Counted from the stretch's first letter, positions 1 through 11,198 are shown. The stretch is 64,000 nucleotides of DNA from Bacillota bacterium (GCA_023416585.1 JAEZHM010000081.1:260143-324142); one strand, 5' to 3'. Numbers and translations: made by a program. Notes: generated by a model from the letters alone, not told the origin.

Positions 1-1332
1 TTTCAGGAAGTGGATATTACAGGGGTTACCATGTCCATCACCAAGCACAATTTCATGGTGAAGGATGTGTCGCGCCTGGCGGATACGCTTCGCAATGCCT
101 TCCGCATTGCATCGTCGGGAAGGCCGGGGCCTGTGTTGGTGGATATCCCCAAGGATGTGCAGATTGCGGAATGTGAGTTTATCCCCGGGGCCAAGGGGGA
201 GGATAGACAGGCAAATTCGCCTGACAGCCAGGCGCTTAACCGGGCTGCGGAATTGATTGCTTCCTCCCAAAGGCCCTTTTTGTATGCCGGCGGGGGAGTG
301 GTGGCAGCCGGGGCTGGGGAGGAACTGATAAAGCTTGCGGAGACCATCGGCGCACCAATCGGCGCCAGCATGATGGGCCTTAGTGCCGTGGACCACAACC
401 ATCCTCTGTTTCTAGGCATGACGGGCATGCATGGCAGGTACGCCGCCACTCAGGTGATGGACAAATCCGATCTGATCATTGCGGTCGGCTCCCGCTTTTC
501 CGACCGGGCGACGGGGAATAAGATCGAGTTTTCCAAAAACCGTAAGGTGCTGCACATTGATATCGATCCCGCGGAGATTGGCAAGAACATTCCTGCCTAT
601 GTAGCGCTGGTGGCAGATGTGAAGGAAGCGCTTGTTGCCCTGAACGGCTGCGGTTTGAAAAGATCCGATCCCGCCTGGCTGAACGAGGTGGAAACGCTAA
701 ATAGCGCGCCGGACAATCACCTCACCATGGATGAAAGCCGGCTGAATCCCGAAATGATCATCAAGGCGGTGAACAAGCGCCTGGCGGCCGACAGCCCCGT
801 GGCCACCGACGTGGGCCAGCATCAGATGTGGACGGCTCAGTACTACAGCTTTCACAAGCCCCGCACCTTCATCACCTCCGGCGGTCTTGGCACCATGGGC
901 TTTGGCATGGGCGCGGCCATAGGGGCCTGCATCGGTACAGGCATGAAAAAAACGGTACTTTTTACAGGCGACGGCAGCTTCCACATGAACATGAACGAGC
1001 TGGCAACGGCGGTAACCAATCATCTGCCCCTTGTGGTGGTGGTGCTCAACAATAGCGTACTGGGCCTTGTCCGCCAGTGGCAGACCATGTTCTTCAGCCG
1101 CCGCTATTCCAATACGACACTCAACCGGGCTACCGATTTTGTACTGCTGGCCCAGGCCTTCGGGGCCAAGGGGCTGCGCCTGGATTCTCGCGACAAGCTG
1201 GATTCCGTCCTGGATAAAGCCTTCCAGCTGACCGGCCCTGTGGTGATCGACGCCCGCATCCATAGGGATGAAAAGGTGCTGCCCATGATCCCGCCCAACG
1301 GAACCGTACGGGATATGATCGTAAGGGGGTAA
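1..1332 (+). CDS. ilvB: Acetolactate synthase large subunit, 5' end missing
   Basis: This is the catalytic subunit of acetohydroxyacid synthase, which condenses two pyruvates (or pyruvate plus 2-oxobutyrate) in the first common step of valine, leucine and isoleucine synthesis. The reading frame is open from base 1, so the N-terminal roughly 120 residues of a protein of about 560 lie outside the window and 443 residues are seen. The central FAD-type domain is followed by the C-terminal ThDP-binding domain, with GDGSFHMNMNEL and the closing NN pair. The start of ilvN lies 4 bases downstream. Confidence in the family is high, although catabolic AlsS-type enzymes look similar. The adjacent ilvN supports the biosynthetic role. 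Confidence 0.97.
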   Translation, partial: FQEVDITGVTMSITKHNFMVKDVSRLADTLRNAFRIASSGRPGPVLVDIPKDVQIAECEFIPGAKGEDRQANSPDSQALNRAAELIASSQRPFLYAGGGVVAAGAGEELIKLAETIGAPIGASMMGLSAVDHNHPLFLGMTGMHGRYAATQVMDKSDLIIAVGSRFSDRATGNKIEFSKNRKVLHIDIDPAEIGKNIPAYVALVADVKEALVALNGCGLKRSDPAWLNEVETLNSAPDNHLTMDESRLNPEMIIKAVNKRLAADSPVATDVGQHQMWTAQYYSFHKPRTFITSGGLGTMGFGMGAAIGACIGTGMKKTVLFTGDGSFHMNMNELATAVTNHLPLVVVVLNNSVLGLVRQWQTMFFSRRYSNTTLNRATDFVLLAQAFGAKGLRLDSRDKLDSVLDKAFQLTGPVVIDARIHRDEKVLPMIPPNGTVRDMIVRG

Positions 1333-1336
1333 AGCC

Positions 1337-1849
1337 ATGGATAGCCAAAAGTTCATTCTATCGCTGTTGGTCAACAATGAATCAGGCGTCTTGACCCGCA
1401 TTTCCGGGCTGTTTGCGCGCCGGGGCTTCAATATCGACAGCCTCTCCGTCGGGGAAACGCAAAGCCCGATCATCTCCCGCATCACCATTCTGGCAACCGG
1501 CGACGGCTATGTGAGGGAGCAGATCGTGCTCCAATTGCAAAAGCTTCATGATGTAAAAGTGGTGGAGCTGATGGACCTTGACAGGACCGTGGTCCGGGAG
1601 CTGCTTCTGGTAAAGGTGCGCGCCGCGCCGGATTTAAGGAGCCAGGCGCTGGATGCGGTGACGGTATTCCGCGCCAAGGTCATCGACCTGGCTCCCGATA
1701 CCATGACCATGGAACTGACGGGTGAAAAGGCCAAGCTGGACGCGTTCATTACCTTTCTTACGCCCTTTGGTATCATTGAGCTATGCCGCACAGGCGTGAC
1801 CGCCATTGGCAGGAACGGCTATGTGCTGACACAAAAAGAGGAGGAGTGA
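1337..1849 (+). CDS. ilvN: Acetolactate synthase small (regulatory) subunit
   Basis: This 170-residue regulatory subunit is expected to bind IlvB and confer valine feedback control. An N-terminal ACT domain (about residues 5-80) begins with FILSLLVNNESGVLTRISGL, a typical IlvN opening. A C-terminal ALS_ss domain follows, containing the DRTVVRELLLVKV segment. The start codon is preceded by AAGGGGG inside the end of ilvB, which implies translational coupling. The length is normal for the family. Confidence 0.96.
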   Translation: MDSQKFILSLLVNNESGVLTRISGLFARRGFNIDSLSVGETQSPIISRITILATGDGYVREQIVLQLQKLHDVKVVELMDLDRTVVRELLLVKVRAAPDLRSQALDAVTVFRAKVIDLAPDTMTMELTGEKAKLDAFITFLTPFGIIELCRTGVTAIGRNGYVLTQKEEE

Positions 1850-1855
1850 CTTTTT

Positions 1856-2863
1856 ATGGCTAGGATGTATTATCAACAGGATTGTGACATGGGTTACCTC
1901 AAGGGAAAGAAGATTGCCGTTATCGGTTACGGCAGCCAAGGCCACGCCCACGCGTTGAACCTTCGTGACAGCGGATGCGACGTGGTGGTAGGCTTGTACA
2001 AGGGCTCCAAGTCCGCAACGGCGGCAAGGGAAGCGGGCCTTGAAGTGATGCTCACCTGTGACGCCGTTGCGGCAGCGGACGTGATCATGATCCTTGTGAA
2101 CGATGAAAAGCAGGCTGCGCTGTACAAAAACGACATTGCTCCCGCTTTGAAGCCTGGCAAGACGTTGGCCTTTGCCCACGGCTTCAACATCCACTTCGGG
2201 CAGATCGTCGTCCCGCAGGATGTGGCTGTCATCATGATCGCGCCAAAGGGCCCCGGCCATACCGTGCGCAGCCAGTACCTGGAGGGCAAAGGCGTGCCCG
2301 ACCTGATCGCCGTGTACCAGGATCCCAACGGGGACGCAAAGGGCATCGCTCTGGCTTATGCTGCGGGCATCGGCGGCGCCAGGGCCGGTATACTGGAGAC
2401 CACCTTCCGCGAGGAAACGGAGACCGACCTTTTCGGTGAGCAGGCGGTGCTCTGCGGCGGTGTAACGGCCCTGATGAAAGCGGGCTTCGATACGCTTGTG
2501 GAGGCTGGCTATCAGCCGGAAAGTGCATACTTTGAGTGCGTGCATGAGATGAAGCTCATTATCGACCTGGTGGTGGCCGGCGGCATGAACTTCATGCGCT
2601 ATTCCATTTCTGATACAGCGGAGTATGGTGATTACACCACCGGCCCCCGCATCATTACAGAGGAAACGCGCAAGGAAATGAAAAAGGTGCTTGCTGAAAT
2701 CCAAAACGGTGTCTTTGCCCGCAATTGGATTCTGGAGAACCAGGCGAACCGCCCCTCCTTCAACGCCATGCGTTATGCCGCCCAGAACAGCTTGTTGGAG
2801 AAGACCGGCGCGGAGCTGCGCGCCAAAATGAGCTGGCAAAAGCCCAAGGAGGAAAATAAATGA
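1856..2863 (+). CDS. ilvC: Ketol-acid reductoisomerase
   Basis: This 335-residue class I enzyme isomerises and reduces acetolactate or acetohydroxybutyrate with NAD(P)H in the second step of valine/isoleucine synthesis. The N-terminal Rossmann domain has the fingerprint GYGSQGHAHALNLRDSG. The C-terminal all-helical domain carries the acidic metal-binding segment (EETETDLFGEQAVLCGG, then ECVHEMKLI). An AGGAGG site lies just before the ATG. The stop overlaps the ilvD start (ATGA), so the two are translationally coupled. Confidence 0.97.
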   Translation: MARMYYQQDCDMGYLKGKKIAVIGYGSQGHAHALNLRDSGCDVVVGLYKGSKSATAAREAGLEVMLTCDAVAAADVIMILVNDEKQAALYKNDIAPALKPGKTLAFAHGFNIHFGQIVVPQDVAVIMIAPKGPGHTVRSQYLEGKGVPDLIAVYQDPNGDAKGIALAYAAGIGGARAGILETTFREETETDLFGEQAVLCGGVTALMKAGFDTLVEAGYQPESAYFECVHEMKLIIDLVVAGGMNFMRYSISDTAEYGDYTTGPRIITEETRKEMKKVLAEIQNGVFARNWILENQANRPSFNAMRYAAQNSLLEKTGAELRAKMSWQKPKEENK

Positions 2864-4522
2864 GCCGGTCCGACGCTGTCAAAAAAGGTCCGGAGCGAAC
2901 ACCCCACCGGTCCTTGCTGAAGGCTTGCGGGCTTACCGACGGCCAAATGAAAAAGCCCTTTGTCGGCATCGTCAATTCCTTCAATGAAATCGTGCCCGGC
3001 CATATTCATTTACAGCAAATTGCCAGGGCCGTGAAGGACGGGGTGCTGATGGCCGGCGGCACGCCCTTCGAGTTTAACACCATTGCCGTGTGCGATGGGA
3101 TTGCCATGGGCCACGAGGGCATGCGCTATTCCCTGTGCACCCGAGAGCTGATTGCGGACACCATCGAATGCATGGCGCGTGCCCATGCTTTTGACGCGCT
3201 GGTATTCATTCCTAACTGTGACAAGGTGGTGCCGGGGATGCTCATGGCAGCGGCAAGGCTGAACTTGCCCAGCATCTTCGTATCCGGCGGTCCGATGCTT
3301 TCATTGAGCGGCAAGGATTTGAATACATCCTTTGAGGCGGTGGGGTCGTTTATGGCCGGCAACATCGGCGAGGAAGAGCTTGCCGCCATTGAAAACGAAG
3401 TTTGCCCCGGTTGCGGTTCCTGCTCCGGCATGTTCACCGCTAACTCCATGAACTGCCTGACGGAGGTCATTGGCTTGGCCTTGCCGGGAAATGGTACCAT
3501 CCCGGCGGTATATGCCGCCAGGACACGCCTGGCCAAGGAAACTGGCGTGAAGGTGATGGAACTGCTGGAGAAGAACATATGCGTCCGTGATATCCTCAAT
3601 GAAAAGTCCATTGAAAACGCACTGGTGGTGGATATGGCCCTCGGCTGCTCCACCAATACCGTGCTGCATTTGACCGCCATCGCCCGGGAAGCTGGCGCAC
3701 CCTTCCCGCTTACCAAGATCAATGAAATCAGCCAAAAGACGCCGAACCTTTGCAAGCTGGCACCGGCAGGCAAGCACCATGTACAAGACCTTCACCAGGC
3801 AGGGGGCATCCCGGCGGTGATGGGGGAACTGCGGCAAATGGGGCTCTTAAACGGCAACAGCATGACCGTGACCGGTAAAACCGTGGAAGAAAACCTGATC
3901 GGCGCAAAGGTTCTGGATGCCCAGGTGATCAGACCTTGGGAAAGCCCCTACGCCCCGGCTGGCGGGCTGGCCATCGTCTTTGGCAACCTGTGTCCCGGCG
4001 GCGCCGTGGTGAAACAAAGCGCCGTCGCGCCGGAAATGCTGCGCCATACCGGTCCTGCCCGCGTATTTGACGGGGAGGCTGATGCTATTGCCGCCATCTA
4101 TGCGGGGAAAATCAAGGAAGGCGATATCGTGGTCATCCGCTACGAAGGCCCTTCCGGCGGCCCCGGCATGCGGGAAATGCTGGGCCCCACCTCCGCTATT
4201 GCCGGTATGGGGCTGGATACAAGCGTGGCACTCATTACCGATGGCCGGTTTTCCGGCGCGACCCGCGGCGCTGCCATCGGCCATATTTCCCCGGAGGCAG
4301 CCTCGGGCGGACTCATTGCCCTTATTCAGGAGGGCGACCTGATCGACATTGATATCCCGGCCAAGCATTTGAACCTTATGGTGCCCGAAGCGGAAATCGC
4401 TTTAAGGCGGGCTTCCTTTGAGGCTCCCAAGCGTGCTCCGCTCTCGGGCTACCTAAAGCGCTATGCGGCCATGGTATCATCGGCGGATCAGGGCGCCGTT
4501 TTGAAAGAAGGAGCGGAATTCA

Positions 4523-4545
<23 letters not shown>
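2860..4545 (+). CDS. ilvD: Dihydroxy-acid dehydratase
   Basis: This Fe-S enzyme (561 residues) dehydrates dihydroxyisovalerate and dihydroxymethylvalerate to the corresponding 2-oxo acids. Diagnostic segments are CDGIAMGHEGM, FIPNCDKVVPGMLMAA and CPGCGSCSGMFTANSMNCL, with the cluster cysteines, and the C-terminal GRFSGATRGAAIGHISPEA. The start overlaps ilvC by 4 bases and the end overlaps leuA by 23 bases. This is compact operon packing that leaves no room for an internal promoter. Confidence 0.97.
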
Positions 4546-6025
<1,480 letters not shown>

Positions 6026-6041
6026 ATCACGAGGTGGCCAC

Positions 6042-7622
6042 ATGCGGAAACTCGAGATCTTTGACAGTACCTTAAGGGACGGCGCTCAAGGGGAGGGCAT
6101 CTCCTTCTCTGTCAGCGATAAACTCAGCATCGTCAAAGCCCTGGATGAATTCGGGGTGGATTATATCGAGGCTGGCAACCCCGGCTCCAACCCCAAGGAC
6201 ATTGAATTCTTTCAGCGGGTGAAGGAGCTGTCTTTCAAAAGCGCACGCTTGTGCGCCTTCGGCAGCACCTGCCGTAAGGAGACGAGGGCAGAGGAAGACA
6301 AAAACCTTCTCTCTCTTTTAAGCGCCGAAACACCCTCCGTGTCTATCTTCGGAAAATCCTGGGATATACACGTCTTGCAGGTGTTAAATACCACCCTGGA
6401 GGAAAATCTGCGCCTTGTATCCGACAGTGTGAAATTTTTCAATGATCATGACAAAGAGGTGATCTTCGATGCGGAGCACTTTTTTGACGGCTACCGGGAA
6501 AATTCTGCCTATGCTCTGGATGTTCTCACTGCTGCGCATAAAGCGGGGGCAGATGTGCTGTGCCTGTGTGATACAAACGGCGGCATGCTGCCGGACGCCA
6601 TACAGGATATAGTAACAAAAGTTTGTTCCCTCTTCCCCGGTACCCGTATAGGTATCCACTGCCATAACGACGCAGGCTGCGCCGTGGCTTCCTCTATTCT
6701 GGCTGTTAATGCAGGGGCCGTGCAGGTGCAGGGCACCTTTACCGGCATCGGCGAGCGGTGTGGGAATGCGGACTTGAGCGCCATCATACCGGGCCTTAAG
6801 CTGAAGATGGGCTATGACTGCAAGGGGGATCTGTTGAACCTTCGCCATACTGCCATCCGGCTTTCGGAAATGTGCAACATGTCCTTGTATACCGGCAAGC
6901 CTTATGTAGGGGCCAGCGCCTTCGCCCATAAGGGGGGCATGCATATCGATGGAGTAAGCAAGCTGACCCGCTCCTTCGAACATGTGTCCCCGGAAGCCGT
7001 GGGCAACGAGCGCAGGTTTTTGATGAGCGAGGTCTCCGGCCGCACCACGGTGCTGGCAAAGTTATCCGCCATGGCCCCCAGCCTTAACAAGGAATCGCCC
7101 GAAGTGGCGGAAATCGTGGCAAAGATCAAGGAGTTGGAGCACGAGGGCTTCCAGTTTGAGGCGGCAGACGCCAGCTTCGAACTGATGGTCACCCGCATTC
7201 TCCAGCGTTTTACACCGCACTTCACATTGGGCATGTACCGCATCAGCGGCGAATATCCTTCCCCCGACGGGGACAAGAGCGCTTCCGCCATGCTTTCCAT
7301 CCAGGTGGATGGCCAGCAGGAGACCACCGCTGCCATGGGGAACGGCCCCGTGCACGCATTGGACACGGCGCTGCGCAAGGCGCTGTCCGTGTTCTATCCG
7401 GAACTTACCAAGGTCCGCCTCATCGACTACAAGGTGCGTGTGCTGACTGGGCGGGCGGCCACCGCATCCCGCGTGCGGGTCCTGATCGAATCCAGCGACG
7501 GGGAAACCACCTGGACCACCGTAGGCGTATCTACCGACATCATTGCCGCCAGCTGGCAGGCGCTGTCGGATTCCATTGAATATATTCTGCACAAAAAGGA
7601 GGCTGCCGCTGTATGTCCATGA
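6042..7622 (+). CDS. cimA: Citramalate synthase
   Basis: This 526-residue LeuA homologue is predicted to condense pyruvate and acetyl-CoA to (R)-citramalate, opening a threonine-independent route to 2-oxobutyrate and isoleucine. The signature FDSTLRDGAQGEGISFSV and the early segment IEAGNPGSNPKDIEFF are typical of the CimA subgroup rather than LeuA. HCHNDAGCAVAS and the C-terminal LeuA dimer domain are present. The start is supported by GAGGTGG. Its position between leuA and leuC fits reuse of LeuCDB for citramalate. No threonine deaminase is seen in the window. Confidence 0.92.
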   Translation: MRKLEIFDSTLRDGAQGEGISFSVSDKLSIVKALDEFGVDYIEAGNPGSNPKDIEFFQRVKELSFKSARLCAFGSTCRKETRAEEDKNLLSLLSAETPSVSIFGKSWDIHVLQVLNTTLEENLRLVSDSVKFFNDHDKEVIFDAEHFFDGYRENSAYALDVLTAAHKAGADVLCLCDTNGGMLPDAIQDIVTKVCSLFPGTRIGIHCHNDAGCAVASSILAVNAGAVQVQGTFTGIGERCGNADLSAIIPGLKLKMGYDCKGDLLNLRHTAIRLSEMCNMSLYTGKPYVGASAFAHKGGMHIDGVSKLTRSFEHVSPEAVGNERRFLMSEVSGRTTVLAKLSAMAPSLNKESPEVAEIVAKIKELEHEGFQFEAADASFELMVTRILQRFTPHFTLGMYRISGEYPSPDGDKSASAMLSIQVDGQQETTAAMGNGPVHALDTALRKALSVFYPELTKVRLIDYKVRVLTGRAATASRVRVLIESSDGETTWTTVGVSTDIIAASWQALSDSIEYILHKKEAAAVCP

Positions 7623-8875
7623 CCATGACCCAGAAGATACTGGCCGCCCACTGCGGGAAAGATACTTTAAAGCCGGGAGATATGATCCTGGCTAATACCG
7701 ACCTTGTGCTAGGCAACGATATCACCTCTCCCGTGGCCATCAACGAATTTCAAAAGGCTGGGTGCGATTGCGTGTTCGATTGTGACAAGATCGCCCTGGT
7801 GCTGGATCACTTTACCCCCAACAAGGATATCAAGGCGGCAGAACAGTCCAAACAGATTCGAGAATTCGCAAATGATAAGAAGATAACCCATTTCTTCGAC
7901 GTGGGGGAAATGGGCGTGGAACATGCTTTGCTTCCGGAAAAGGGCATGGTCACCGCAGGAGACCTTGTCATCGGCGCCGACAGCCACACCTGTACCTACG
8001 GCGCACTGGGCGCCTTTTCCACCGGCGTAGGCTCCACCGATATGGCGGCAGCCATGGCCTATGGCAAGGTATGGCTCAGGGTGCCCGCCGCGATTTCCGT
8101 AGTGCTTACGGGTAAGCTTCGCAAGTATGTTTCCGGCAAGGATGTGGTTTTGCACCTGATCCATGAAATCGGCGTGGACGGGGCGCTGTATGAATCGCTG
8201 GAATTCTCGGGGGATGGCGTAGCCGCTCTTTCCATGGATGACCGGCTTTGCATTTGCAATATGGCTATTGAGGCCGGCGCCAAGAACGGTATCTTCCCTG
8301 TGGATGAAAAGACGCTTGCTTATTTAAAAGAGCATGGAGCCAAGGAGCCCAAGGTGTACATAGCCGACGAGGACGCCGCGTATGAACGGACGGTCCATAT
8401 TGATCTGTCGAAATTAACATCCGTGGTAGCCTTCCCGCACCTGCCGGAAAACGGCAGGACATTCGATGATATCGGGGACGTGCCTATACACCAGGTAGTG
8501 GTGGGTTCCTGCACCAACGGCCGGCTGTCGGATTTGCGGGAGGCTGCGCAGATCCTGAAGGGACGTAGGGTAGCAAAGGGCGTGCGCGCGCTGATCATCC
8601 CCGCTACCCAGCAGATCTGGCTGGATGCCATGAAGGAAGGGCTTCTGGAGATATTTGTGAACGCAGGCTGCGCCGTGTCCACGCCCACCTGCGGCCCATG
8701 CCTGGGCGGCCATATGGGCATCCTGGCGAAGGGTGAGCGCTGTGTGGCCACCACCAACCGCAACTTCGTGGGCCGCATGGGTGACCCGCAAAGCGAAGTG
8801 TACCTGGCCAGCCCGGCGGTAGCGGCCGCTTCCGCGGTAACGGGAAAGCTGACATCGCCGGAAGCGTTGGCGTGA
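7613..8875 (+). CDS. leuC: 3-isopropylmalate dehydratase large subunit
   Basis: This 420-residue aconitase-family [4Fe-4S] subunit isomerises 2-isopropylmalate, and by inference citramalate. The family segments VIGADSHTCTYGALGAFSTGVG, VVVGSCTNGRLSDL and the CGPCLGGHMG cysteine motif are visible. The length matches the shorter archaeal/clostridial LeuC class. The gene overlaps cimA by 10 bases with AAGGAGG upstream. It is separated from its partner leuD by 637 bases of hairpin and repeat DNA, which is unusual for two subunits of one enzyme. Confidence 0.95.
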   Translation: MSMTMTQKILAAHCGKDTLKPGDMILANTDLVLGNDITSPVAINEFQKAGCDCVFDCDKIALVLDHFTPNKDIKAAEQSKQIREFANDKKITHFFDVGEMGVEHALLPEKGMVTAGDLVIGADSHTCTYGALGAFSTGVGSTDMAAAMAYGKVWLRVPAAISVVLTGKLRKYVSGKDVVLHLIHEIGVDGALYESLEFSGDGVAALSMDDRLCICNMAIEAGAKNGIFPVDEKTLAYLKEHGAKEPKVYIADEDAAYERTVHIDLSKLTSVVAFPHLPENGRTFDDIGDVPIHQVVVGSCTNGRLSDLREAAQILKGRRVAKGVRALIIPATQQIWLDAMKEGLLEIFVNAGCAVSTPTCGPCLGGHMGILAKGERCVATTNRNFVGRMGDPQSEVYLASPAVAAASAVTGKLTSPEALA

Positions 8876-8884
8876 TGATGGTCG

Positions 8885-8917
8885 GGAAGGGGACTTTTTG
8901 AAAAAAGGTCCCTTTCC
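8885..8917. terminator. Long hairpin directly after leuC
   Basis: The arms GGAAGGGGACTTTTT and AAAAGGTCCCTTTCC pair over 15 positions (two G-U pairs) around a 3-base loop, starting 9 bases after the leuC stop. The base of the stem is not followed by a T-run, so it is not a classic intrinsic terminator. It may instead stabilise the upstream mRNA, or attenuate transcription into leuD-leuB. Confidence 0.55.
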
Positions 8918-9025
8918 GGACCCATCCCTGAAAAACTTCATCATTATCATAAAGATATCAGATAGGTAGATGCTTGTATAAAGCATCAATGGAAATCATT
9001 TTTTGTAAACACGGTAATTAAATGA

Positions 9026-9473
9026 AGTATGGCACCCGAGGGTCCAAGGCGATCGGAAAGCCCTGGTCGTGCCCGCAGGCGCGAAACTTCTCCTTGTTGC
9101 TTATAAGGGAACATGCTGGTTATAAAAGGAGAAGATACTCTAAAAAATAGTTCGACATCCGAAGGTTCCCAAAGGGCGGCCGGAAAGCCCTTTGGTCGCG
9201 CCCGCAGGCGCGAAACTACTCCTAAATGCTTGTGAGGGAACAAGCTGTCTATAAAAGGAGAAGATACTCTAAAAAATAGTGCGACATCCGAAGGTTTCCA
9301 AAGGGCAACCGGAAAGCCCTTTGGTCGTGCCCGAAGGCGTGAAACTACTCCTAAATGCTTGTGAGGGAACATGCTGGTTATAAAAGGAGAAGATACTCTA
9401 AAAAATAGTTCGACATCCGAAGGTTCCCAAAGGGCGACCGGAAAGCCCTTTGGTCGCGCCCGCAGGCGCGAAA
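9026..9473. repeat. Tandem 129-bp repeat array between leuC and leuD
   Basis: The anchor GGAGAAGATACTCTAAAAAA recurs at 9128, 9257 and 9386, giving a period of exactly 129 bp. Two full units and one partial unit are preceded by a diverged copy (about 9026-9127). Each unit holds a hairpin CCAAAGGGC/GCCCTTTGG with a 9-base loop, then a second hairpin TCGCGCC/GGCGCGA with a CGCA-type tetraloop. Substitutions between copies largely keep pairing through G-U wobble. A related single copy lies at 16740-16780, so the element is dispersed. The multiple-of-three period keeps a spurious minus-strand frame open (8986-9372). Confidence 0.9.
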
Positions 9474-9512
9474 TCTCTTTCTGAATTGCTTTGAAATGGA
9501 AGGAGCATCAAG

Positions 9513-9998
9513 ATGAATTTAAACGGCAATGCCCTTTGTTACGGCGACAACGTAGATACCGATGTCATCATCCCCGCTAGGTATTTGAACACCTCCAATC
9601 CCAAGGAGCTGGCCGCCCACTGCATGGAGGATATCGACCGGGATTTTTTGATAAAGGTGAAGCCCGGCGACATCATCGCATCGGGGCTGAACTTTGGCTG
9701 CGGTTCCTCCCGGGAGCATGCGCCGCTTGCCATCAAAACGGCGGGCATCTCCTGCGTGGTCGCCAAGAGCTTTGCCCGCATCTTCTACCGCAATGCCATC
9801 AACATCGGTCTGCCCATCATCGTCTGCGATGGGGATTTCCAAAACGGCGACGCGCTGGAAGTGGACCTGAATGAGGGCAAAATCCTAAACAAAACTACAG
9901 GAGATACATACTCCTTCCCGCCCTTCCCAGCCTTTTTGCAAAAGATCATCGAGGCTGGCGGCCTTATGAATGCCATGGCGGGAGGGGAGATCGCATGA
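9513..9998 (+). CDS. leuD: 3-isopropylmalate dehydratase small subunit
   Basis: This 161-residue swivel subunit partners LeuC. Typical segments are DNVDTDVIIPARYLNTSNP, NFGCGSSREHAPLAIK and the FYRNAINIGLP segment. GGAAGGAGCATCAAG precedes the ATG, so the gene has its own good ribosome binding site after the repeat array. It overlaps leuB by 4 bases (ATGA). Confidence 0.95.
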   Translation: MNLNGNALCYGDNVDTDVIIPARYLNTSNPKELAAHCMEDIDRDFLIKVKPGDIIASGLNFGCGSSREHAPLAIKTAGISCVVAKSFARIFYRNAINIGLPIIVCDGDFQNGDALEVDLNEGKILNKTTGDTYSFPPFPAFLQKIIEAGGLMNAMAGGEIA

Positions 9999-11062
9999 CG
10001 TACAACATCGTTTTGGTGCCCGGCGACGGCATCGGGCCTGAGATTGTGGACGGAGCCGTTGCGGTTTTGAGGGCTGTCGGAGCAAAGTTGGGCCATACCT
10101 TCCGGTTTGAAACCGTTTTGGCCGGCGGCGCAGCGCTGGACAAGTTCGGCGTGCCCCTGCCGGAGGAAACGCTGGAGAAATGCCAGCAAAGCGACAGCGT
10201 GCTCTTAGGCGCCGTGGGCGGCCCCAAGTGGGATACGCTGCCCGGCCACCTACGGCCGGAGCGGGCGCTGCTGGGTATACGCAAAGGGCTTAACCTGTTT
10301 GCCAACTTGCGCCCGGCAAAGCTGATGCCCATGCTGGCTGCCGCCTCCCCCCTCCGGTCGGATATCGCGGCGCGCGGCGTAGACCTTCTCATAGTTCGGG
10401 AATTAACTGGCGGCATGTACTTTGGCCCCCGGGGCCGCGGGCTGGGTGATATGGGCGAAAACGCCTATGACACCGAGATCTATAGCCGGGGCGAAATCCA
10501 GCGCATTGGCCGCGTAGCCTTTGAGGCCGCCCGCAAGCGGGGCAAAAAGGTGTGCAGCATCGATAAAGCCAACGTGCTGGAAAGCTCCAGGCTCTGGCGC
10601 GAAACCATGCATGAGCTGAAAAACGAATACCTGGATGTTGCCTATTCCGATATGCTGGTGGACAACGCCGCCATGCAGCTGATCCAGAATCCCGCCCAGT
10701 TCGACGTAATCGTCACCAGCAACCTGTTCGGTGATATATTGTCGGACGAGGCATCGCAATTGACCGGTTCCATCGGCCTTCTGGCTTCCGCCTCGCTGGG
10801 GGAGGGAACGCTGGGCATGTATGAGCCCATCCACGGTTCCGCACCTGATATCGCGGGCCAGGGTGTCGCCAATCCCATCGCTACCATCTTATCCGCTGCT
10901 ATGATGCTGAATCTTTCCTTCGGCCTTTCGGAGGAAGCAAAAGCAGTTGAAACAGCCGTTGAAATGGTGCTGCAAAAGGGCGCCCGCACCAGGGATATCG
11001 CGGCCGGCGGTGAATATATTTCGGGTGCGGAGATGACAAAAAGGATTACGGCGGAGATTTGA
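9995..11062 (+). CDS. leuB: 3-isopropylmalate dehydrogenase
   Basis: This 355-residue NAD-dependent beta-decarboxylating dehydrogenase catalyses the oxidation in leucine synthesis, and probably the methylmalate step of the citramalate route. Motifs include the N-terminal LVPGDGIGPEIVDGAV, RELTGGMYFGPRG, DKANVLESSRLWRE, and the metal/NAD region SNLFGDILSDEASQLTGSIG followed by EPIHGSAPDIAGQGVANP. It is the last gene of the operon and is followed by about 280 non-coding bases before the tRNA. Confidence 0.96.
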   Translation: MTYNIVLVPGDGIGPEIVDGAVAVLRAVGAKLGHTFRFETVLAGGAALDKFGVPLPEETLEKCQQSDSVLLGAVGGPKWDTLPGHLRPERALLGIRKGLNLFANLRPAKLMPMLAAASPLRSDIAARGVDLLIVRELTGGMYFGPRGRGLGDMGENAYDTEIYSRGEIQRIGRVAFEAARKRGKKVCSIDKANVLESSRLWRETMHELKNEYLDVAYSDMLVDNAAMQLIQNPAQFDVIVTSNLFGDILSDEASQLTGSIGLLASASLGEGTLGMYEPIHGSAPDIAGQGVANPIATILSAAMMLNLSFGLSEEAKAVETAVEMVLQKGARTRDIAAGGEYISGAEMTKRITAEI

Positions 11063-11114
11063 TAGAAAATGCACCGGAAATTACCGGCGTACAGAAATCA
11101 AATAGACCCTGCAC

Positions 11115-11198
11115 GCTGTCATCCTGAGGAACGCATTGACGAAGGATCTTAAAGCTGTATACACGATCTAGCTCTTTCACATGATGTGAGATGACAGC
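11115..11198. repeat. Small inverted-repeat element after leuB
   Basis: GCTGTCATC at 11115 and GATGACAGC at about 11190 form imperfect terminal inverted repeats around roughly 65 bases. No coding potential is seen. The arrangement resembles a miniature inverted-repeat element or a long-stem 3' structure of the leu operon. No T-run follows, so terminator function is only possible. Confidence 0.45.

Noticed and set aside
1781..2839. Long antisense open frame (352 codons) over ilvC
   Set aside because: It mirrors the codon pattern of a certain gene in GC-rich DNA. There is no recognisable domain and no independent ribosome binding site.
8986..9372. Minus-strand open frame of 128 codons with 43-residue internal repeats
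   Set aside because: It is a translation of the 129-bp DNA repeat array. It stays open only because the period is a multiple of three, it has no ribosome binding site, and the hairpins explain the sequence better.
9026..9473. CRISPR array
   Set aside because: Whole 129-bp units are repeated without unique spacers, and no cas genes are nearby.
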